Of a stretch of DNA of 19,508 nucleotides, positions 15,201-19,508 are shown in pieces. The stretch comes from CAZYPU01 sp049642705 (GTDB lineage: Bacteria > Omnitrophota > Gorgyraeia > JABMRN01 > RBG-13-46-9). The notes under the pieces were generated by a model. That model had not been told where the DNA came from. It worked only from the letters and a program-made list of their open reading frames with translations, and did not search any database. The DNA lies in contig JBARPB010000002.1 in NCBI GenBank assembly GCA_049642705.1, positions 1 to 19,508 on the forward strand, in the 5' to 3' direction. Both the position numbers and the translations under genes were made by a program. The first letter of the stretch is position 1; each line of letters starts with the position of its first letter.

Positions 15201-18200
15201 ATCAGTTAGAACAAGACCTGTGGGGTACCCTTGACAATAGCGACTTTAGCCATGATTCGGACAATGATGGAATTATGGATATCATCGAATATCTTTTATA
15301 TGGTGGCCTTACCGAAGCAGGACCGGGATCCGCCGTGCCGGAACAGGATTCGGACAACGACGGCGTAGCAGACTGGATAGAGATTCTATTTGGTTCAGAC
15401 CCATATAATCCAGATAGCAAACCCATATTCGGTGCCTTATTTACCGATTCAGATAAAGATGGTATTTCGGATGCTAAAGAATCTTCGACACGAGATACTG
15501 ATAACGACGGCACGCCCGACCGCTATGATGTCGATTCCGACAACGACGGCTATAGTGACGGCGAAGAGATTTACAATGAGTGCAACCCCGCGGACAGCGC
15601 AAGCCACCCGGCATACAGCAATACGGACTCTGACAGCAATGGAATTACGGACATAGAAGAAGCGCGAATAAGCGCTATCGGCGGCTATAACCTGCTTTTT
15701 GACGCTGACGGCGACGGGATTCCCGACAGCATCGAATCAGATACGCTGGATTACGACGAAGACGGCGTTGTTAACAGGGAAGACGCGGATTCCGACAACG
15801 ACGGATATTCAGACGGAGAAGAAGTGCGCTACGCCAGCAATCTTTTTGATGATTTAGAAACGCCTGATTACCCGGTTAACTATAAATACGTACTTTTGGC
15901 AGGCGCCGCTCTCAAAGCCCAGACATTCTTCAAAATCGACCGCACAGCCACGCTGCCGTATTCAATAGCGGATTACACCCTGAATTACGCAAGGAACGGC
16001 GTAACCGTACGGGATACCACTATTTATTTCTACGAAGACCCGAACGGGATAGAGACGGACGTAAGGGCAAGCGACGCAGACCGCGAACAGCGAAAGACGA
16101 GGGTTCTTACTTACAGGGGGGACGTAAGAAGCAATGTTATCGATTATGACGGCGATGGACTTCCTGACCGGCTCGAGTCTTACGACGATGATGCGGATAA
16201 CGACGGCTATTACGATGCTGAGGACGCTTCATCGCATGAGGGCGAAGGATATGCTAACGATAAGGACTGGTATGAGGCGACGGTTGGAATTATTGAGCCT
16301 ATCGCTGATATTGACGAAGACGGCATAAAAGACGACGCCGCAAGGAAATCCGAAACATTTTACCACTTCGATTCGGAAGACCTACCCGGAGACGAAGTTG
16401 CCGATTACACGTACGGCTACACCTTTGACGGCAACACGATAAAGGATAGCACTATCTACAAATACGCAGGCGATGTAAGGGCAAGCGACGCTTCCGTAAC
16501 CATAAACACAAACAAGGAGTGGGTAGTTACATATATCAATGACGCAGTGAACCCGGACGGTTCATTAAAAGGCGATGCCAAGAAAAAAACAGAAACTAAG
16601 TACTACTATGATGACCTTACGCCCGCCGGAGACGAAATATCCGACTATACCTATAATTATATTATCGGAACCACCGGCATAAAAGAAACCGTAATCTACT
16701 GGTACAAGAAGAGATACGATGACGGTCAGGATATAAGGGCAAGCGGGGTAACGTGCGAGACAGAATGCATGGGCAAATCCGTTACATATATAGATAATGC
16801 CCTGGATATTAACGAGGGCCTTATCGCAACGCCCTTAAAAAAGAGCGAAACAATCTATTATTCTAAAGAAAATTCCTTAAGAGGCGATGAGGTTGCACAA
16901 GAAACATATACTTACAATGCGCTGGAAAATATCACGCAGACCACACGCTACTATTACGGCAATTTAGAGTTAGCTCCCGAGAACCCTGACCTGGGACTCG
17001 ATGAGCCCCTTACAAAATCCGCGACATATGATCATAACGTCCCCCCAACCCTTATATCCGAATCTTTCTATAGCACCCTTGACGAAAACGGCGACTGGAT
17101 GGATATCGGCTTTAAAGGCGAAGAGCTTGTTAAGCAAGTATATAGGTATGCCCACAAAAGCGACGGCACCCCCTATTTAGCGTCAAGGACAGATTACACC
17201 TATCACGATGACTACAGGGTTAACCAGACATTTACATATGACATAAACGCAAGATTTGGAATAATAACCGACCCTGAAAGCACCGAACTCTTAATCCAGA
17301 CCACGACCTATAACTATGATACTACATACATCTATAAACTCCTTACCACAACTACAACCGGTACCCAGCACCACAAACAGGACGTAAATCTCGTATCTGG
17401 CACATACACAACCACTTCACATTACAACAATTTCGAAGTTGTATATTTAAGCGAAACAACAGGCGAATCATACAATCTTATAACTGATAAAACAGTAGGT
17501 TCTTACACCACAACCTCGAATTACGGCGGTTTCGGAACGCTTACCAACCAGCTCACAGTCGGTTCTTCTTATAAATATGACAGTCTTGGACAGCAAATTT
17601 TGACGGGAGTATATACCACATCTTCTGATAAAGACGTAGCTTCTTCAATTCCCGGCATACAGCAGATAGACGAATATGGCGTTATGAGAGAATCTGTTAC
17701 AGATGGGGAAACTTACTCGAAATACAACCCGGGCGTTGTAACAGGAACCTATGCTACCACCGCAACTTTCAACGAATATGGCATTGCCACTGATTCGCAG
17801 ACAATAGGCGTATCGCAAAAGCTTACCGCAACGGGCATCCGCCAGACAGGCAGCTACATCACCAACTCGACCTACGACGAGTACGGCGACTTGGCAACCC
17901 AGGTAACTGCGGGCGAGAGCCTTTGGTGGAACCAGGCAATATCAGACTACTCGGTTGTGGGAAGCTATGATACGCAGGCCACAATAGTAAACGGCGAGAT
18001 CACACTTACGGAGACAACGGGCGAGAGTCTCTCAAAGAGAGACCTCGTAACCGTAACAGGCATTTACACCACAATCACAAACTTCGACGCGTACGGCGAC
18101 GCGACAGATTCCCAGACGCTCGGAATCTCACAGAAGATGACCGCAACCGGCTTAAGGCAGATAGGCCGATACACCACAGATTCAACCTTCGACGCATACG

Positions 18201-19508
18201 GCGACCTTGCCACCCAGGAAACAGCCGGCGAGAACCTCTGGTATAACGGCACAGAAAATATAACAGTCGGAAGGTACACGACCTCCGCGACAATAGATTT
18301 AGGAGAGATCGTAAGGACGGATACATCCGGCGAGAGCTACTCAAAGCGCGATACATCAGTTGTAGTCGGCACCTACACCACAGTCACAAACTTCGACGCA
18401 TACGGCGACGCGACAGATTCCCAGACGCTCGGAATCTCACAGAAGATGACCGCAACCGGCTTAAGGCAGACAGGCCGATACACCACGGATTCCACCTATG
18501 ATGCCTACGGCATTCTAAACTATCAGGTTACACAGGGAGTAACTCATTTTGCAGGAGACGTAAGCAAAATTACCAGTGTTTATACCACTACAGCATTAAC
18601 ATTTAATCTAGATGGTATTGTTACTTCAAGCCAAACTGCCGGAGTTTCTAAAAGAAATGGCTTTACTACCGGATTATATACAACAAACTCCACGTTTGAT
18701 GATTGGGGAGATTTATCCACACAGGTTACAGATGGCATAACACATCTCAGCGACAATACTTCGATGGTGACAGGAAAATATCACACAGAAAACACTATCG
18801 TTGACGGCATCATTACGGAAAGCATTACAACTGGTACAAACGAGAGAAACGGCGGCGTAACCGGTTCTTACACTACAACCTCAACCTATGATAGTTTATA
18901 CGGAATCCTCACTTGGCAGGAGACCCGCGGTGAAAGCTATCTTTTAAACGATCCCACAAAAGTAACAGGAACCTACACCACAACTTCACAGGGTTCTGAC
19001 ATAGACGAGTGGGGAATTATACGATATAGCCAGACTGTAGGTGAAACATTAAGAGGAATAGGTAATAGCGTAGGGGGATATACCGTAAATTCCTGGTTTA
19101 ACCAAGATGGAATACTTGAACTTCAGGAAACACATGGAATAAGTTACCTCTTAAATGATCCAGCAAAAGCAACGGGATATTACTTTACACAGACGGAACA
19201 GATAAATAGTTGGGGTATAATAGAAAGGACAAGGACAGAAGGCTTTTCGCACAGAGGCGACACTTCTCTAAAAACAGGAAGCTATACCACCGACTCTACC
19301 TTCGACTCAGATACCGGCATACTTCTCTTGCAGAATACACAAGGCGAAAGCTTCCTTGCATCGGATAACAGCGTTATAACAGGAACCTATACCACAAGTG
19401 CCACGATAGACCAGTGGGGCGTCGTAACAAACACCTATACAAACGGATTCTCCTTACGCGGCCTTGGTAACGCCATAGGGCAATATTACACAACCTCCTT
19501 ATTCACAG
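12209..19508 (+). CDS. Giant secreted or surface repeat protein, open at the window end
   Basis: The reading frame starts at ATG 12209, five bases after GGTGA (12199-12203), and runs without a stop to the last base: 2433 complete codons, 3' end outside the window. I followed the frame by eye throughout. A signal peptide is clear: basic NKRAIIK, hydrophobic IAWVVIFVFLW, and likely cleavage after A34 in VAYA. A charged low-complexity segment follows (about 36-200). From residue about 378 there are eight modules marked by TTVYFYE-like and RAS motifs. Their loops carry an EF-hand (413-424) and type 3-like acidic arrays (666-1205 and near 1311-1370). From residue about 1729 to the end there are 21 Thr/Tyr-rich units of about 34 residues. 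Only about four Cys were seen. It is probably a calcium-stabilised extracellular fibre or coat protein; ligand and export route are unknown. Very long proteins are reported for Omnitrophota. Confidence 0.88.
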   Translation, partial: MIEYQEPHSNKRAIIKTIAWVVIFVFLWNQVAYAAGDLFYFKPAPAPVIDETPLKGAETERAISKDEDLEVTNYDLFHYRKKDSGVHKLLPTAQEQEQAGTFTPNYLKSQQSKHEEVIRQKGAIDELVEDLMNRRRRPREEAEVDLKKKKGGPEAQAGGVFDYSLTDPYQQEPHNFNDFINPQNLTEIHKYDITMLNIDQWMAGTEKKEDDDGVSYWLGTGEGHPDEERLIMRIIYSGSGDDKIIDKIYTGFRLTESGEYEAKYRIDYDYSGSDITETRKYDISGGYERLVEKSIYEGTGEDNRLKKTIYYGNDGSIVSRRDFIYDEESGALKEANLYETDSEEEGEGELIQRTVFVGDKNKEVADYSQSLHKGDVTETTVYFYKDGERASGIEGQEYRYSKSKQITYQGDIDTNGDGEISEEELENAKKVSMLVYDDEGRLAGEEVADYMVRFAKDEAIVRTTVYFYEDGKRAKDANYRECLTSAVTYYGNLDKDAEGEEGYGEISDEELAQGIKASETFYHTEYRLKGEEVQDYTVTYLIDGETVKDTTVYFYEGEKRASQSEDENRMEKAVTYWGEAVNEDGTIKEDARKKSETFYQFSPAAKRGEEVADVTLNYYRDGETVRDTTVYFYEGNLRASEATIRIGLERSATYWGNAVLAQELADSDGDGIVDEQDPFPDEVDHDGDGFSDREELEAGSDPNNVSSIPDYTIDTDGDGLTDYYERFYGLDKNNSDSDGDGYTDLEEILLGTNPLRSDSAPSLAEELEDTDNDGIADLVERLMGENLTSENALTKLTQDTDGDGLSDLIEILLGSNKDDSDDEAAVFYLLSKDTDADGITDLVEIITALGLATHDADGDGVADWIEAVMGTDFASAADALAALTNDTDGDSVADFFELLMGTNPDIGSDTPNLALDTNGDGLTDFIETLFLLRLDIDGDGVLDAVEYFIYGDLSSNMTAEGLESDSDQNGVADIIEKILEKYYASKTLEDTDNDGIDDQLEQDLWGTLDNSDFSHDSDNDGIMDIIEYLLYGGLTEAGPGSAVPEQDSDNDGVADWIEILFGSDPYNPDSKPIFGALFTDSDKDGISDAKESSTRDTDNDGTPDRYDVDSDNDGYSDGEEIYNECNPADSASHPAYSNTDSDSNGITDIEEARISAIGGYNLLFDADGDGIPDSIESDTLDYDEDGVVNREDADSDNDGYSDGEEVRYASNLFDDLETPDYPVNYKYVLLAGAALKAQTFFKIDRTATLPYSIADYTLNYARNGVTVRDTTIYFYEDPNGIETDVRASDADREQRKTRVLTYRGDVRSNVIDYDGDGLPDRLESYDDDADNDGYYDAEDASSHEGEGYANDKDWYEATVGIIEPIADIDEDGIKDDAARKSETFYHFDSEDLPGDEVADYTYGYTFDGNTIKDSTIYKYAGDVRASDASVTINTNKEWVVTYINDAVNPDGSLKGDAKKKTETKYYYDDLTPAGDEISDYTYNYIIGTTGIKETVIYWYKKRYDDGQDIRASGVTCETECMGKSVTYIDNALDINEGLIATPLKKSETIYYSKENSLRGDEVAQETYTYNALENITQTTRYYYGNLELAPENPDLGLDEPLTKSATYDHNVPPTLISESFYSTLDENGDWMDIGFKGEELVKQVYRYAHKSDGTPYLASRTDYTYHDDYRVNQTFTYDINARFGIITDPESTELLIQTTTYNYDTTYIYKLLTTTTTGTQHHKQDVNLVSGTYTTTSHYNNFEVVYLSETTGESYNLITDKTVGSYTTTSNYGGFGTLTNQLTVGSSYKYDSLGQQILTGVYTTSSDKDVASSIPGIQQIDEYGVMRESVTDGETYSKYNPGVVTGTYATTATFNEYGIATDSQTIGVSQKLTATGIRQTGSYITNSTYDEYGDLATQVTAGESLWWNQAISDYSVVGSYDTQATIVNGEITLTETTGESLSKRDLVTVTGIYTTITNFDAYGDATDSQTLGISQKMTATGLRQIGRYTTDSTFDAYGDLATQETAGENLWYNGTENITVGRYTTSATIDLGEIVRTDTSGESYSKRDTSVVVGTYTTVTNFDAYGDATDSQTLGISQKMTATGLRQTGRYTTDSTYDAYGILNYQVTQGVTHFAGDVSKITSVYTTTALTFNLDGIVTSSQTAGVSKRNGFTTGLYTTNSTFDDWGDLSTQVTDGITHLSDNTSMVTGKYHTENTIVDGIITESITTGTNERNGGVTGSYTTTSTYDSLYGILTWQETRGESYLLNDPTKVTGTYTTTSQGSDIDEWGIIRYSQTVGETLRGIGNSVGGYTVNSWFNQDGILELQETHGISYLLNDPAKATGYYFTQTEQINSWGIIERTRTEGFSHRGDTSLKTGSYTTDSTFDSDTGILLLQNTQGESFLASDNSVITGTYTTSATIDQWGVVTNTYTNGFSLRGLGNAIGQYYTTSLFT
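13340..17020 (+). repeat. Eight protein modules of about 80 residues with variable inserts
   Basis: Module starts, marked by TTVYFY or a variant, are at 13340, 13592, 13853, 14087, 16013, 16445, 16685 and 16937. Intervals are 84, 87, 78, 642, 144, 80 and 84 codons. Each unit reads roughly TTVYFYEGxxRAS, then VTYxG, a loop, KKSETFY, then GEEVADYT and a strand ending DGETVKD. The two long intervals are explained by acidic arrays inserted in the loop between VTYxG and KSETFY. The pattern suggests a beta-rich fold. Confidence 0.75.
14204..15822 (+). repeat. Array of 22 thrombospondin type 3-like calcium-binding motifs
   Basis: Twenty-two copies of DxDxDGxxDxxE were counted by eye, for example DTDGDGLTDYYE, DSDNDGYSDGEE and DADGDGVADWIE. 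They are separated by spacers of about 5-30 residues, often ending GTNP or GSDP. A few deviate at key positions (DSDQNGVADIIE, DTDGDSVADFFE). Three more lie near 16140-16340. Such motifs bind calcium in known proteins, and the array would be a long acidic rod. It occupies one loop of the surrounding 80-residue module. Confidence 0.85.
17393..19508 (+). repeat. Twenty-one tandem Thr/Tyr-rich units of about 34 residues, continuing past the window
   Basis: The unit consensus is roughly TGxYTTxSTYDxYGxLxTQxTxGES followed by a short variable tail. It resembles YD/RHS repeats in rhythm but lacks their G-R-L-x-Y pattern. Tails recur in order. Early units follow a three-unit cycle (QKxTATG, ESLW, SKRD tails; 315- and 309-nt periods). 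Later ones alternate between LLNDP-like and RGxGN-like tails. The protein is predicted to be all-beta. Confidence 0.8.
18061..18486 (+). repeat. Near-identical duplication within the C-terminal array (309-nt period)
   Basis: Bases 18061-18177 and 18370-18486 differ at only five positions by eye, and 70 consecutive bases are identical (18092-18161 and 18401-18470). Synonymous positions are conserved too, which points to a recent duplication or gene conversion of a three-unit block rather than selection on the protein alone. Confidence 0.8.

Noticed and set aside
15390..16328. Two + strand ORFs (15390-15656, 16134-16328) in another frame
   Set aside because: They are Met/Thr-rich out-of-frame readings of GAC/GAT repeats inside the giant gene.
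17393..19508. Possible CRISPR array or RHS/YD toxin repeats
   Set aside because: The repeats are coding, about 100 nt, with no unique spacers. The YD-like rhythm is present, but RHS core motifs are not seen in the window.

Overview
All recognisable genes in this window lie on the + strand. The best taxonomic guess is an uncultivated Gram-negative bacterium, probably of the Omnitrophota (OP3) type. It has a double membrane (TolC, adaptor and RND genes), its codon use is rich in ATA and AGG, and the last gene is a giant repetitive secreted protein of a sort reported for that phylum. This assignment is inferred from gene content only.

Region 1 (1-1261) is very AT-rich and looks like the end of an integrated island. 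It carries one P-loop ATPase gene and stops at a 49-nt 3' fragment of a tRNA-Glu (CUC). No 5' half of that tRNA is present. This is the classic scar left when an element integrates into the 3' end of a tRNA gene.

Region 2 (1256-1481) is non-coding and packed with structure: a long hairpin with terminator features, an overlapping 22-bp-arm inverted repeat, and a compact terminator. The -35 box of a good sigma-70-type promoter is embedded in the last of these, and a small palindrome lies near the predicted start site.

Region 3 (1482-11967) reads as one six-gene operon: a degenerate ROK-family repressor, a small zinc-finger protein, a TolC-like outer-membrane channel, a membrane-anchored periplasmic adaptor, and two different RND transporters. 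Gaps are 15 nt or less, and some genes overlap. The last four genes make a full inner-to-outer-membrane efflux machine, possibly with a mixed RND trimer. RND1 carries a perfect GC-rich palindrome inside its coding sequence. RND2 carries two extra predicted membrane helices.

Region 4 (11968-12208) is an AT-rich gap. It is followed by a reading frame that opens at 12209 and is still open at the end of the window (2433 complete codons, no stop). It has a signal peptide, then modules of about 80 residues. One loop of these modules carries interchangeable acidic inserts: an EF-hand, a degenerate EF-hand, and arrays of thrombospondin type 3-like motifs, including one array of 22. The last 700 residues are 21 Thr/Tyr-rich units of about 34 residues with higher-order periodicity. 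This giant cell-surface or secreted protein is the most unusual object here.
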